Source: Candidatus Omnitrophota bacterium (GTDB lineage Bacteria; Omnitrophota; Gorgyraeia; 1-14-0-20-64-10; JACQQZ01). Taken from it: a stretch of DNA of 15,131 bases. Under the pieces are notes generated by a model. That model was not told where the DNA came from. It worked only from the letters and a program-made list of their open reading frames with translations, and searched no databases. How positions within the stretch are numbered: position 1 is the stretch's first letter; every line of letters starts with the position of its first letter. The stretch is taken from NCBI GenBank assembly GCA_016206635.1, contig JACQRF010000086.1:1-15131 (forward strand), in the 5' to 3' direction. Below are positions 1 to 7,514 of this stretch, one piece after another. Made by a program: the position numbers and the translations under genes.

Positions 1-1
1 C

Positions 2-268
2 CGCGTCAAGGTGGTCAAGAACAAGGTGGCGCCGCCGTTCCGGCAGGCGGAATTTGACATCATGTACGATGAGGGGATCTCCCGGTCGCTGGACCTGCTG
101 GACGTGGGGGCGGCGATGGGGATCCTGCAGAAACAGGGGACGTGGCTGGCCTATGGCGAGGTGAAGCTGGGCCAGGGGCGGGACAATGCCCGCGCGTTCC
201 TGCGGGAGAATCCGCAATTGATGGCGGAGCTCGAAGCGAAAGTCCGGAGCGCGATCCGCCCCGCCTAA
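2..268 (+). CDS. recA: RecA recombinase, C-terminal part (5' end outside window)
   Basis: This is the last 88 residues of RecA, the ATP-dependent strand-exchange protein of homologous recombination and SOS induction. The frame is open from base 2 and the gene begins upstream of the window. The segment from KNKVAPPFRQAEFDIMY through EGISRSLDLLDVG to KLGQGRDNARAFLRENP matches the end of the RecA core and its small C-terminal domain. The tail after ENPQLMAELEAKVRSAI is short and ends in RPA, without the long acidic tail of enterobacterial RecA. A GC-rich hairpin follows the stop. The recombination regulator recX is also in the window, but a degP-type gene separates the two. Confidence 0.96.
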   Translation, partial: RVKVVKNKVAPPFRQAEFDIMYDEGISRSLDLLDVGAAMGILQKQGTWLAYGEVKLGQGRDNARAFLRENPQLMAELEAKVRSAIRPA

Positions 269-283
269 GACGTTCCTCGTTGC

Positions 284-310
284 CGGCGCCAGGGCTCAGC
301 CCTGGCGCCG
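284..310. repeat. GC-rich palindrome between recA and degP
   Basis: The arms CGGCGCCAGGGCT (284-296) and AGCCCTGGCGCCG (298-310) are perfectly complementary over 13 bp, with a single base between them. It begins 15 nt after the recA stop. No T-run follows, so it is not a canonical Rho-independent terminator. It could still attenuate transcription or protect the recA 3' end. Its CCAGGG...CCCTGG core resembles that of the palindromes at 11399 and 13124, so it may belong to the same repeat class. Confidence 0.75.
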
Positions 311-331
311 CCGCGTATCAGGGGGTATCCC

Positions 332-1858
332 ATGGGCAGACGGCACTCTCAATGGCGATGGGGATGGCTGGCGATCGCCGGATTGGCGGCCGCCGGCGTC
401 GGCGTGTCGATTCGCAACGTGCAGGCGGATCGCGAAACTGCCGGTACCGGGTACAAGCTTGTCCCCGGCACCGGACCGGCAGCAGTTCAGCCCCCCCTGG
501 CGCCGCCTGTCTCCGGGGCGGCGGCGGAGCTGCAGCAGGCCTTCATGGACGTCGCGCGCCGGGTCGGCCCCGCGGTCGTCTCGATCGCCGTGCAGCACAC
601 CGAGCGGGTGCAGTTCCGCCGGTTCGGCGGCTTCGGCGGCGGGCCGGAGGACGAGCTCTTCGATCGGTTCTTCTCGGACTTCTTTGGTGACATGCCGCAG
701 CGGGAGTTCAAAAGCCAGGGGTTGGGCAGCGGGGTCATCATTGACGAGGAAGGGTACATCCTGACCAACGAGCACGTCGTCGGGGAGGCCGACAAGCTGG
801 TGGTCACGCTGCCCGACGGCCGGGAATTCAAGGCCGAGGTCAAAGGCAGCGACCCGACGTCCGACCTGGCGGTGATCAAGATTGACGCGAAACATCTCCC
901 AGTGGCGGAGCTGGGTGATTCCGACACGGTCCAGATCGGCCAGTGGGCGATCGCCGTGGGGAACCCGTTCGGCTTCGCCGTCGGCTCCTCGGAGCCGACC
1001 GTGACGGTCGGCGTGATCAGCGCGCTCAACCGCTCCATTCAAGCCGGCCGCGACCGGACCTACACGAGCCTGCTCCAGACTGACGCGGCGATTAACCCCG
1101 GCAACAGCGGCGGCCCGCTGGTGGACCTCTCGGGCAAGGTCATCGGCATCAATGTCGCGATCTTCTCGACCTCCGGCGGCTATCAGGGGATCGGGTTCGC
1201 CGTGCCGAGCAACACGGCCCGGGCGATCATCGGCGATCTCATCAAAGGCAAGAAGGTGTTGTATGGCTGGCTGGGCATCAATGTCCAGGATATCACGGAC
1301 GATCTGGCGCACTATTTTGGGCTCGAGGACCGCCACGGCGTCGTGATCGCGCGGGTGGTCCCCGCCGGCCCGGCGGAGAAGGCCGGCATCAAGGATGGGG
1401 ACGTGATCCGGCAGTATCAAGGCCAGCCGGTCCGCCATGTCCGGGAGCTTCTGGCCGTGGTGGCCCGGACCAAGGTCGGGACCAAAGTGACCCTCGATCT
1501 GATTCGCGAGAAGAAGCCGGTCACGGTGACCGTGGAGGTGGCGGAGCGGCCCAGCGATCTGGCCGGCCCGGCGGGCCGCGCCTCGACCGCGTGGCGCGGG
1601 TTGGAGGTCAGCGCGATGACGGACGAGCTGGCCCATCGGTTCCGGGTCACCGAGCGCCGGGGGGTGGTCGTCACGAACGTCGAGCCGGGCAGCCCGGCGG
1701 ATGAGGCCGGTCTGCGGATCGGCGATGTCATCAATGAAATCAACCGGCGGCCGGTGGCGACCGTGGACGACTATGAGAAGGCCACGGCGTCGGTCCCACG
1801 AGACGGATTGATCCGCACGCAGCGCGGCTACGCGATCATCAAGGCGCCGCAGGACTGA
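332..1858 (+). CDS. DegP/HtrA-like periplasmic serine protease with two PDZ domains
   Basis: This 508-residue protein is a Do-type protease/chaperone that would degrade or refold damaged proteins in the periplasm. Residues about 9-27 form a hydrophobic signal or anchor segment. The trypsin-like domain carries the full triad: His148 in NEHVV, Asp178 in TSDLAVIK and Ser259 in NPGNSGGPL. PDZ1 starts near residue 311 (GWLGINVQDI) and PDZ2 near 420 (WRGLEVSAMTDELAH); both have GD.I-type carboxylate-binding regions. The length fits the DegP/DegQ/MucD group, and I cannot choose among these names. The ATG at 332 gives the signal segment, but only a G-rich stretch precedes it. The linker between anchor and protease (residues about 37-48) is encoded by a palindromic repeat. 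The gene sits between recA and recX and is 9 nt from recX. Confidence 0.95.
   Translation: MGRRHSQWRWGWLAIAGLAAAGVGVSIRNVQADRETAGTGYKLVPGTGPAAVQPPLAPPVSGAAAELQQAFMDVARRVGPAVVSIAVQHTERVQFRRFGGFGGGPEDELFDRFFSDFFGDMPQREFKSQGLGSGVIIDEEGYILTNEHVVGEADKLVVTLPDGREFKAEVKGSDPTSDLAVIKIDAKHLPVAELGDSDTVQIGQWAIAVGNPFGFAVGSSEPTVTVGVISALNRSIQAGRDRTYTSLLQTDAAINPGNSGGPLVDLSGKVIGINVAIFSTSGGYQGIGFAVPSNTARAIIGDLIKGKKVLYGWLGINVQDITDDLAHYFGLEDRHGVVIARVVPAGPAEKAGIKDGDVIRQYQGQPVRHVRELLAVVARTKVGTKVTLDLIREKKPVTVTVEVAERPSDLAGPAGRASTAWRGLEVSAMTDELAHRFRVTERRGVVVTNVEPGSPADEAGLRIGDVINEINRRPVATVDDYEKATASVPRDGLIRTQRGYAIIKAPQD
441..474. repeat. Palindromic repeat inside degP coding sequence
   Basis: The arms 441-457 and 458-474 are complementary at 15 of 17 positions around the centre CAAGCTTG (454-461); the mismatches are 452/463 and 446/469. 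It is read in frame as GTGYKLVPGTG, and the opposite strand also reads a KLVPGTG peptide in the complementary frame. It falls in the low-complexity linker after the membrane segment, where inserted residues would be tolerated. The symmetry is far beyond what codon bias would give in a linker, so I infer an inserted interspersed repeat. Confidence 0.7.
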
Positions 1859-1867
1859 CGCCCCCGC

Positions 1868-2401
1868 GTGGATGACGCCGCCGCTCCCGAGGCCCGCGCC
1901 GCGGCCGACCGGTTGATCCGTTTCCGGCCCCGCAGCGAGCAGGAGCTGCGCGCGCGCTTGCGCCAGAAAGGGTTCGATCCAGCGGCCATTGACACCGTCG
2001 TCCAATCCCTCGCCCGCCAGGACCTCCTCGACGACCGCAAATTCGCCCGATACGTGGCCACCAGCCGGTTGATGGCTCGGCCGATGGGGCTGCGCGCGTT
2101 GCGGGAGGAACTGCGGCGCAAAGGGGTGGCGGCGGAGACCGCGGCCCAGGCGGTGACGGCGGCGTCCGCCGATTACGACGAGTTTGAGGCGGCACGGGCG
2201 TTGGCGTTGCGGCGCCTGGCCCAACTGCGCGGCGTGCCGCCGGCGGCGGTCCAGCGCCGGCTGGCCGGGTTATTGCAGCGGCGGGGGTTTCCTGGCGACG
2301 TGGTGTTCCGCGTGGTGAAAGAGATCGTACGCAACGATTCCCTCACCCCACCCTCTCCCCCAGGGGGAGAGGGAACGGGTGAGGGGGTGGACAGACGATG
2401 A
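1868..2401 (+). CDS. recX: RecX regulator of RecA
   Basis: This 177-residue protein is predicted to be RecX, which binds RecA filaments and limits their activity. The family pattern is visible: RPRSEQELRARLRQKGF near residue 20, then a LARQDLLDDRKFARYVATSR block, then GLRALREELRRKGV, all from helical three-helix repeats. The start is GTG at 1868, 9 nt after the degP stop; no better in-frame start keeps the N-terminus. The end overlaps the alaS start in ATGA. The last 20 residues (SLTPPSPPGGEGTGEGVDRR) are not RecX-like. They are encoded by the palindrome at 2340-2386, so the native C-terminus was probably shorter and the repeat extended it. Confidence 0.9.
   Translation: MDDAAAPEARAAADRLIRFRPRSEQELRARLRQKGFDPAAIDTVVQSLARQDLLDDRKFARYVATSRLMARPMGLRALREELRRKGVAAETAAQAVTAASADYDEFEAARALALRRLAQLRGVPPAAVQRRLAGLLQRRGFPGDVVFRVVKEIVRNDSLTPPSPPGGEGTGEGVDRR
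2340..2386. repeat. Interspersed palindrome at recX 3' end, overlapping the alaS ribosome-binding region
   Basis: The left arm CCCTCACCC plus CCCTCTCCCCC (2340-2361) pairs with GGGGGAGAGGG plus GGGTGAGGG (2363-2385); the only non-pairing part is 3 bases in the middle of each arm. This layout, in my memory, is a repeat widespread in unrelated bacterial genomes. Here it encodes the last residues of RecX. Its right arm holds the G-rich stretch about 10 nt upstream of the alaS ATG, so the hairpin could hide the alaS Shine-Dalgarno. Recurrence in this genome cannot be seen from one window. Confidence 0.85.
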
Positions 2402-5040
2402 CAGGGCACGAGATCCGGCGGCGATTCCTGGATTACTTCGCGCGGCAGGGGCACACCATCGTCCCCAGCGCCTCGCTGGTGCCCGAGGACGACCCGACCG
2501 TGCTGTTCACCGGCGCGGGGATGAATCAGTTCAAGGACCACTTCCTCGGCAAGCGCAAAGATCTGCGCCGCGCCGCCAGCTGCCAGACCTGCTTCCGGAC
2601 GCCCGATCTGGAGCAGGTGGGGAAGACCGCGTCCCATCTCACGTTCTTCGAGATGCTGGGCAACTTCTCGTTCGGCGACTACTTCAAGCGCGAGGCGATC
2701 GCGTGGGCCTGGGAGTTCCTGACGAAGGAGTTGAAGCTCCCCGCCGAGAAGTTGTGGATCACCGTCTACGAGCAGGATGACGAGGCGCTGGCGATCTGGC
2801 GCGACGTGATCAAGGTGCCGTCGGTGCGGATCGTGAAGCTGGGCGCCAAGGACAATTTCTGGCCGTCGAACGCCCCGGCCGACGGGCCGAACGGCCCGTG
2901 CGGCCCCTGCTCGGAACTGCACTACGATGCTGGGTGTTGCACGATCGGCCAGGTGTGCCCCGACCCTGAGCACTGCCGGCCCGGCTGCCCGTGCGGCCGG
3001 TTCGTCGAGGTGTGGAACCTCGTGTTCACGCAGTTCGACCGCCAGCCGGACGGGTCGCTCGCGCCGCTGCCGGCCAAGAACATTGACACCGGCATGGGGC
3101 TCGAGCGGCTGACCGCCGTCGTCAACGGCCTGCGGACGAATTTTGAGACCGATTTGCTGAAGCCGATCGTCGAGGCGGTCGTGGCTGAAACGCGCGCCAA
3201 GACGGTATCGCCCGACGTCAAGGCGATCGCCGACCATGTCCGCGCCCTCGCGTTCCTGATCGCCGACGGGGTCGTGCCGTCGAACGACGGGCGCGGCTAC
3301 GTCGCGCGGATGCTGCTGCGCAAGGCGGCCCGCCACGGGCGCGCGCTCGGCGTCCACGGCACGTTCCTGGATCGGCTCGTCCCGGCCGTCGTGGCCACGA
3401 TGCAGGCCGGGTATCCGGACCTCGTGGCCCGGCGTGAGCGGCTGGCCAAGACGGTACTGCTCGAGGAAGAGCGCTATCAACAGACCCTCGAGGAAAAGAT
3501 GCCGCTGCTGGACGCGGAGCTGCGCAAAGGGCTGACCCCGGAGCGGGCGGCATGGCTCTACGACACGCACGGGTTGCCATTCGAGGAAATCACGGGGCAT
3601 GCCCAGCGCTTGAGGGTGGCGGCGCCGGAACGGGCCGCATTCGATCGAGCGCTGGAAACGTTGCAGGCGCATTCGAAGGCCGCCAGCGGGTTCGATGGGG
3701 CGATCTTCGCGGAGACGCTGACGAGCCAGGTCACCGCGCTCGGATTGGCCACGACATTCACCGGCGAGGCCGGGCCCCCCCCGGTCGCCGGCCCCTCGAC
3801 GATCATCGCGATCTTGCAGGATGGGCGGCCGGTGGATCAGGTGGCGGCCGGCGCGTCCGCGCTGGTGGTGCTGGACGCGACGCCGTTCTACGGCGAATCG
3901 GGCGGTCAGATGGGCGACCGCGGCGCGTTGGAGGGCCCCGACGGGAAGCTGATCGTCGAAGATGCCAAGCGGATTGATCGGACGATCGTGCATGTGGCCC
4001 GGTTGACGGAAGGCCGTGTGCGTTTGCACGACCGCGTCGCGGCCACTGTGGATCCTACGCGCCGGCGACTCGTGACGCGCAACCATACCGCCACGCACCT
4101 GCTGCACGCCGCGTTGCGGGCGATCCTCGGTCCCCAGGCGCATCAGGCCGGCTCACTCGTGGCGCCAGACCGGCTGCGGTTTGATTTCACCTCGGCCGGC
4201 GCGGTGCCGGCGGCGCGCCTGCGCGACGTCGAGCAGCAAGTGAACGCGTGGGTCTTGGAGAATGCCGCGGTCACGATCCACGCGGATGTGCCGATGGCCA
4301 AGGCCAAGGCGCTCGGCGCGCTGGCGTTTTTCGGTGACAAGTACGGTGACCGCGTGCGCGTCGTGACGATCAGCGAATATTCGAAAGAGCTGTGCGGCGG
4401 GACGCACCTGAAGGCGACCGGCGAAGTGGGGGTGCTGACGATCGTGGAGGAAGGGTCGGTGGCCAGCGGCGTGCGGCGGATCGAGGCGCTCACCGGCGAA
4501 GCGGCCTGGCAGCATTTCAAGGGAGCGGAGGGCCAGCTGCTGGAGCTGGCGCAGACCCTGAAGGCCCCGCGCGAGCAGCTCGGCGACGCCGTCGAACGGC
4601 TGCGCCAGCAAATCAAATCGCTGCAGTCGGAGCTGGGGCGCCTGGCGCTGAAAGACGCCAAACAGCAGGCCGAGGCGTTGGTGACCGGCGGGACGATGGT
4701 CAACGGCGTGCGGGTCGTCGTCCAATCCCTGCCGGGCGCCGACATGGGCCGGCTGCGGCAATTGGCCGACGCGTTCCGGGCGCAGGCGAAGACCGGCAGC
4801 GTCGTGTGCTTGGGCGGCGTGGACGGCACCGCCGTCTCGCTGGTCGTCGGCGCCTCGCCCGACCTGGCGCCGCGCGGGATCACGGCGCAGGCGTTGATCG
4901 GTCGGCTGGCGCCCGTCATCGGCGGGCGCGGCGGCGGGCGGCCGGAGTTCGCGCAGGCGGGCGGCCGCGACCCCTCGAAACTGCCCGAGGCGCTGCGGCA
5001 GGTGGCGCCGCTGGTCGAAGAGCTGACGAAAGGCCGATGA
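2398..5040 (+). CDS. alaS: Alanine--tRNA ligase
   Basis: This 880-residue class II synthetase charges tRNA(Ala) in the cytosol, and its length is normal for the family. The catalytic domain includes RTPDLEQVGKTASHLTFFEM and GNFSFGDYFK in motif 2, and DGPNGPCGPCSE. The editing domain has HTATH (His563, His567) and CGGTH (Cys666, His670), the zinc-binding residues that clear mischarged Ser and Gly. The DHHA1 C-terminal domain ends with GGRGGGRPEFAQAGG. A Cys-rich insert of residues about 178-198 (GCC...C...C...CPC) precedes RFVEVWNLVFTQFDR; similar inserts are common in bacterial AlaRS and may bind metal. The start overlaps recX (ATGA), with GAGGGGG about 10 nt upstream in the palindrome. The stop overlaps the hisD start. 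Confidence 0.98.
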   Translation: MTGHEIRRRFLDYFARQGHTIVPSASLVPEDDPTVLFTGAGMNQFKDHFLGKRKDLRRAASCQTCFRTPDLEQVGKTASHLTFFEMLGNFSFGDYFKREAIAWAWEFLTKELKLPAEKLWITVYEQDDEALAIWRDVIKVPSVRIVKLGAKDNFWPSNAPADGPNGPCGPCSELHYDAGCCTIGQVCPDPEHCRPGCPCGRFVEVWNLVFTQFDRQPDGSLAPLPAKNIDTGMGLERLTAVVNGLRTNFETDLLKPIVEAVVAETRAKTVSPDVKAIADHVRALAFLIADGVVPSNDGRGYVARMLLRKAARHGRALGVHGTFLDRLVPAVVATMQAGYPDLVARRERLAKTVLLEEERYQQTLEEKMPLLDAELRKGLTPERAAWLYDTHGLPFEEITGHAQRLRVAAPERAAFDRALETLQAHSKAASGFDGAIFAETLTSQVTALGLATTFTGEAGPPPVAGPSTIIAILQDGRPVDQVAAGASALVVLDATPFYGESGGQMGDRGALEGPDGKLIVEDAKRIDRTIVHVARLTEGRVRLHDRVAATVDPTRRRLVTRNHTATHLLHAALRAILGPQAHQAGSLVAPDRLRFDFTSAGAVPAARLRDVEQQVNAWVLENAAVTIHADVPMAKAKALGALAFFGDKYGDRVRVVTISEYSKELCGGTHLKATGEVGVLTIVEEGSVASGVRRIEALTGEAAWQHFKGAEGQLLELAQTLKAPREQLGDAVERLRQQIKSLQSELGRLALKDAKQQAEALVTGGTMVNGVRVVVQSLPGADMGRLRQLADAFRAQAKTGSVVCLGGVDGTAVSLVVGASPDLAPRGITAQALIGRLAPVIGGRGGGRPEFAQAGGRDPSKLPEALRQVAPLVEELTKGR

Positions 5041-6305
5041 AGGTCATCCGATACGGCAGCGAGGCGTTCACCCAGCTCTGCCGGCGCGGCGGCGGCAAGC
5101 GCCGCCGGCAGATCGAGGAACGGGTGCGCCGGATCCTGGAGGATGTGCGGGCCAACGGCGATGACGCGCTCCTCAAGTACACGCGGACATTCGACAAGGT
5201 CCGCCTGACCCCGCGCCAGTTGCGGGTGACGGAGGCGGAGATGTCGGGGGCATACCAAAACATCGCCCCGGAGTTCGTCTCCGCGCTCAAGCTGGTGATC
5301 GAGAATATCCGGGCGTTTTACCGCAACCAGGCGGCGCGCTCGTGGCGGCGCGGCGGCGACGACGGGGTCGTGCTCGGCGAGCAATGCACGCCGCTAGACC
5401 GCGTCGGCGTCTATGTCCCGGCGGCCCAGGCGCCGTTGGTCTCCACCGTGTACATGACGGTCTTGCCGGCCAAGCTGGCCGGCGTCAAAGAGATCTCGAT
5501 GGTGACGCCGCCGACCGCGCGCGGGACGATCGAGCCGCACCTGCTGGTCGTGGCGAATCTCCTGAAGGTGACGGCGGTCTACAAGGTGGGCGGGGCGCAG
5601 GCGATCGGCGCGCTGGCGTTCGGCACCAAGACGATCCCCCGCGTGGATAAGATCGTCGGGCCCGGCAACGCGTACGTGACCGAGGCCAAGCGCCAGGTCT
5701 TCGGCGACGTGGACATTGACATGACGGCCGGCCCGACGGAGATCGCGCTGATCGCGAACCAGCATAGCGATCCCGACTTCGTGGCGGCGGATCTGGAGGC
5801 GGAGAACGAGCACGCCGGCGGGTTCGGCGTGCTGATCACGCCGTCGCGCGCGCTGGCGCGGCAGATCCGGTCGCGCGTGTCGCGCGGCGCGATCGTGCTG
5901 ACGCGAACGCTGAACGAGGCCGCGGAGGCCGCCAATCAACTGGCGCCGGAGCACCTCGAGATTCATGTCACGCATCCCGAGGCGTTGGCGAGGAAGATCC
6001 GGCACGCCGGGGCGATCTTCCTGGGCCCCTATTCCCCGGCGTCGGTCGGCGACTACGTCGCGGGCCCCAGCCATGTGTTGCCGACGGGGGGCTCGGCGCG
6101 GTTTTTCTCGGGGCTCGGGGTGCAGGACTTTGTCAAGCGGACGCACGTCATCGCGTATTCCCGCAAGGCGCTGGAGAAAGTGCGCGGCCACCTGGAGCGG
6201 ATGGCGACGATCGAAGGGTTGGTGAAACATCTGGAGTCGGTGAAGATCCGGTTTGAGCGAGGGCAGGATGGCGTCCAGAAAACGGACAGCGGCGATCCAG
6301 CGTAA
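5037..6305 (+). CDS. hisD: Histidinol dehydrogenase (short variant)
   Basis: This 422-residue enzyme oxidises L-histidinol to histidine via histidinal with NAD, the last two steps of the pathway. VGVYVPAAQAPLVSTV, the KIVGPGNAYV segment, DMTAGPTEI, LAPEHLEIHV (catalytic Glu305, His306), GDYVAGPSHVLPT (Asp339) and GLVKHLESV (His398) mark the family. Two oddities are seen. The zinc ligand that is Gln259 in E. coli aligns with Glu256 here (ENEH in place of QAEH). About 18 residues between this region and the EH motif are missing compared with the E. coli protein. All other ligands are kept, so the enzyme is probably active. The start ATG overlaps the alaS stop. The 3' end overlaps hisB by 38 nt. 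Confidence 0.96.
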   Translation: MKVIRYGSEAFTQLCRRGGGKRRRQIEERVRRILEDVRANGDDALLKYTRTFDKVRLTPRQLRVTEAEMSGAYQNIAPEFVSALKLVIENIRAFYRNQAARSWRRGGDDGVVLGEQCTPLDRVGVYVPAAQAPLVSTVYMTVLPAKLAGVKEISMVTPPTARGTIEPHLLVVANLLKVTAVYKVGGAQAIGALAFGTKTIPRVDKIVGPGNAYVTEAKRQVFGDVDIDMTAGPTEIALIANQHSDPDFVAADLEAENEHAGGFGVLITPSRALARQIRSRVSRGAIVLTRTLNEAAEAANQLAPEHLEIHVTHPEALARKIRHAGAIFLGPYSPASVGDYVAGPSHVLPTGGSARFFSGLGVQDFVKRTHVIAYSRKALEKVRGHLERMATIEGLVKHLESVKIRFERGQDGVQKTDSGDPA

Positions 6306-6888
6306 GACGAAGGAAACGGCCATCCGAGGCCGCCTGACCCTCGACGGGTCGGGGCGGGGGCGGGTGGCCACCGGCATTCCGTTCCTGGACCACATGCTGC
6401 AGCTCTGGGCCAAGCACGGCGTCTTCGATCTCGAGCTGACGGCCACGGGCGACCTGCACATTGATCTGCACCATACCAACGAGGACCTGGGGCTGGCTCT
6501 CGGCGAGGCGTTCAAGGCGGCGCTTGGACCAAAGCGCGGCATCCGGCGGTTCGGCGCCTACGTCCCGATGGACGAGTCGCTGGCGCGCGTCGTCGTGGAT
6601 ATCAGCGGCCGGCCGCATTTCCGGTGGGATTGGTCGGCCGGCGCCGCCCAACAGGCGTTCCGGCGCGACAAGGCGCGCGTCCCCTACGGCGTCGAGGACG
6701 CGCGGCATTTCCTGGAGAGTTTCACCACCAAGAGCGAGTTGACCATCCATGTGGACGTGCTGAAGGCCGGCGGGGACGTGCACCATGTCCTCGAGGCGGT
6801 CTTCAAGGCGCTCGGTCGGGCGCTGGGGGACGCGGTCACCCGCGACCCGCGCGTGAAGGGCGTCCCATCAACGAAAGGGCGATTGTGA
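6268..6888 (+). CDS. hisB: Imidazoleglycerol-phosphate dehydratase
   Basis: This 206-residue monofunctional HisB removes water from imidazole glycerol phosphate to give imidazole acetol phosphate, step six of histidine synthesis. It lacks the phosphatase domain of enterobacterial HisB. The manganese-binding motifs are seen: GIPFLDHML near residue 35, H64...HHTNED (68-73), the ARVVVDISGRP strand, and DVHHVLEAVFKALGRAL with His172, His173 and Glu176. I chose ATG 6268; a TTG at 6253 is an in-frame alternative. GAGCGAGGGCAGG lies just before the ATG. The gene begins inside the hisD 3' end, and its TGA overlaps the GTG of hisH, so both junctions favour translational coupling. Confidence 0.96.
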   Translation: MASRKRTAAIQRKTKETAIRGRLTLDGSGRGRVATGIPFLDHMLQLWAKHGVFDLELTATGDLHIDLHHTNEDLGLALGEAFKAALGPKRGIRRFGAYVPMDESLARVVVDISGRPHFRWDWSAGAAQQAFRRDKARVPYGVEDARHFLESFTTKSELTIHVDVLKAGGDVHHVLEAVFKALGRALGDAVTRDPRVKGVPSTKGRL

Positions 6889-7514
6889 ATGCGGTGGTGA
6901 CGATCGTGGACTACGGGATGGGCAACCTGCGGTCGGTGCAGAAGGCGTTCGAGTCGCTCGGGGCGCGTGCGACGGTGACGGCGTCGCCGGCGGCGGTCCG
7001 CCGCGCGCGGCGGCTGGTGCTGCCGGGGGTCGGGGCGTTCGGCGATGCGATGCGGGAGCTGCGCCGGCGCCGGCTGGTCCAGCCGCTCCTCGAGCGGATC
7101 CGGGCGGGCGTCCCGTTCCTCGGCGTGTGCCTCGGGCTCCAATTGTTGTTCGAGACGAGCGAGGAGTCGCCCGGCGCGCGCGGGCTCGGCGTGCTGGCCG
7201 GCCGCGTGCGGAAGATTCCCCGGCATCCGGCGACGCTGAAGGTGCCGCACATCGGTTGGAACCAGCTCGAGCCGTCGCCGAAGACCGACTGCCGGTTCTT
7301 GAGGGGCGTCAAGCGCGGGGACTTCGTCTACTTCGTGCACTCGTACTATGCCGAGCCCGTGGATCGGGCGGTGATCGCCGCGCAAACGACGTACGGCCGG
7401 ACGTTTCCCTCGGTGGTGTGCGCCGGCAACGTGGCCGCGACGCAATTTCACCCGGAGAAAAGCCAGCGCGTGGGGCTGACGATCCTGCGCAACTATCTGG
7501 ACGCCGCATGCTGA
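6885..7514 (+). CDS. hisH: Imidazole glycerol phosphate synthase, glutaminase subunit
   Basis: This 209-residue class I glutamine amidotransferase releases ammonia from glutamine and channels it to HisF. The triad is Cys82 in GVCLGLQLLF, His189 and Glu191 in TQFHPEKSQ. IVDYGMGNLRSVQKAF at the N-terminus and LPGVGAFGDAM are typical. The start is GTG 6885, overlapping the hisB stop as GTGA, with GAAAGGG about 6 nt upstream. The ATG at 6889 is out of frame. The 3' end overlaps hisA by 7 nt. HisH needs HisF for activity, and hisF is two genes downstream. Confidence 0.96.
   Translation: MNAVVTIVDYGMGNLRSVQKAFESLGARATVTASPAAVRRARRLVLPGVGAFGDAMRELRRRRLVQPLLERIRAGVPFLGVCLGLQLLFETSEESPGARGLGVLAGRVRKIPRHPATLKVPHIGWNQLEPSPKTDCRFLRGVKRGDFVYFVHSYYAEPVDRAVIAAQTTYGRTFPSVVCAGNVAATQFHPEKSQRVGLTILRNYLDAAC

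Noticed and set aside
296..2224. A 642-codon open frame on the minus strand opposite degP and recX
   Set aside because: Its composition is rich in Arg, Gly, Asp and His with no recognisable domain, and it mirrors two clear genes. High GC gives long antisense frames.
2884..2912. Palindromic GGGCCGAACGGCCC in alaS
   Set aside because: It encodes the conserved DGPNGPCGPCSE motif of AlaRS; no insertion is needed.
2925..2999. Cys-rich insert in AlaRS as something novel
   Set aside because: Similar Cys-rich segments before the RF.E.WN motif occur in many bacterial alanyl-tRNA synthetases.
3775..3782. Run of eight C in alaS as a programmed frameshift or sequencing error
   Set aside because: The frame continues correctly through the editing domain on both sides, in a variable region.
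2173..4143. A 656-codon minus-strand frame opposite recX and alaS
   Set aside because: It is antisense to conserved alaS sequence and shows only low-complexity, GC-driven residues.
5465..5483. Palindrome GCCGGCCA...TGGCCGGC in hisD
   Set aside because: It encodes the conserved LPAKLAGVK segment of HisD, so protein sequence and codon bias explain it.
5394..6542. A 382-codon minus-strand frame opposite hisD and hisB
   Set aside because: It spans the conserved hisD-hisB overlap on the other strand and has no family motif.
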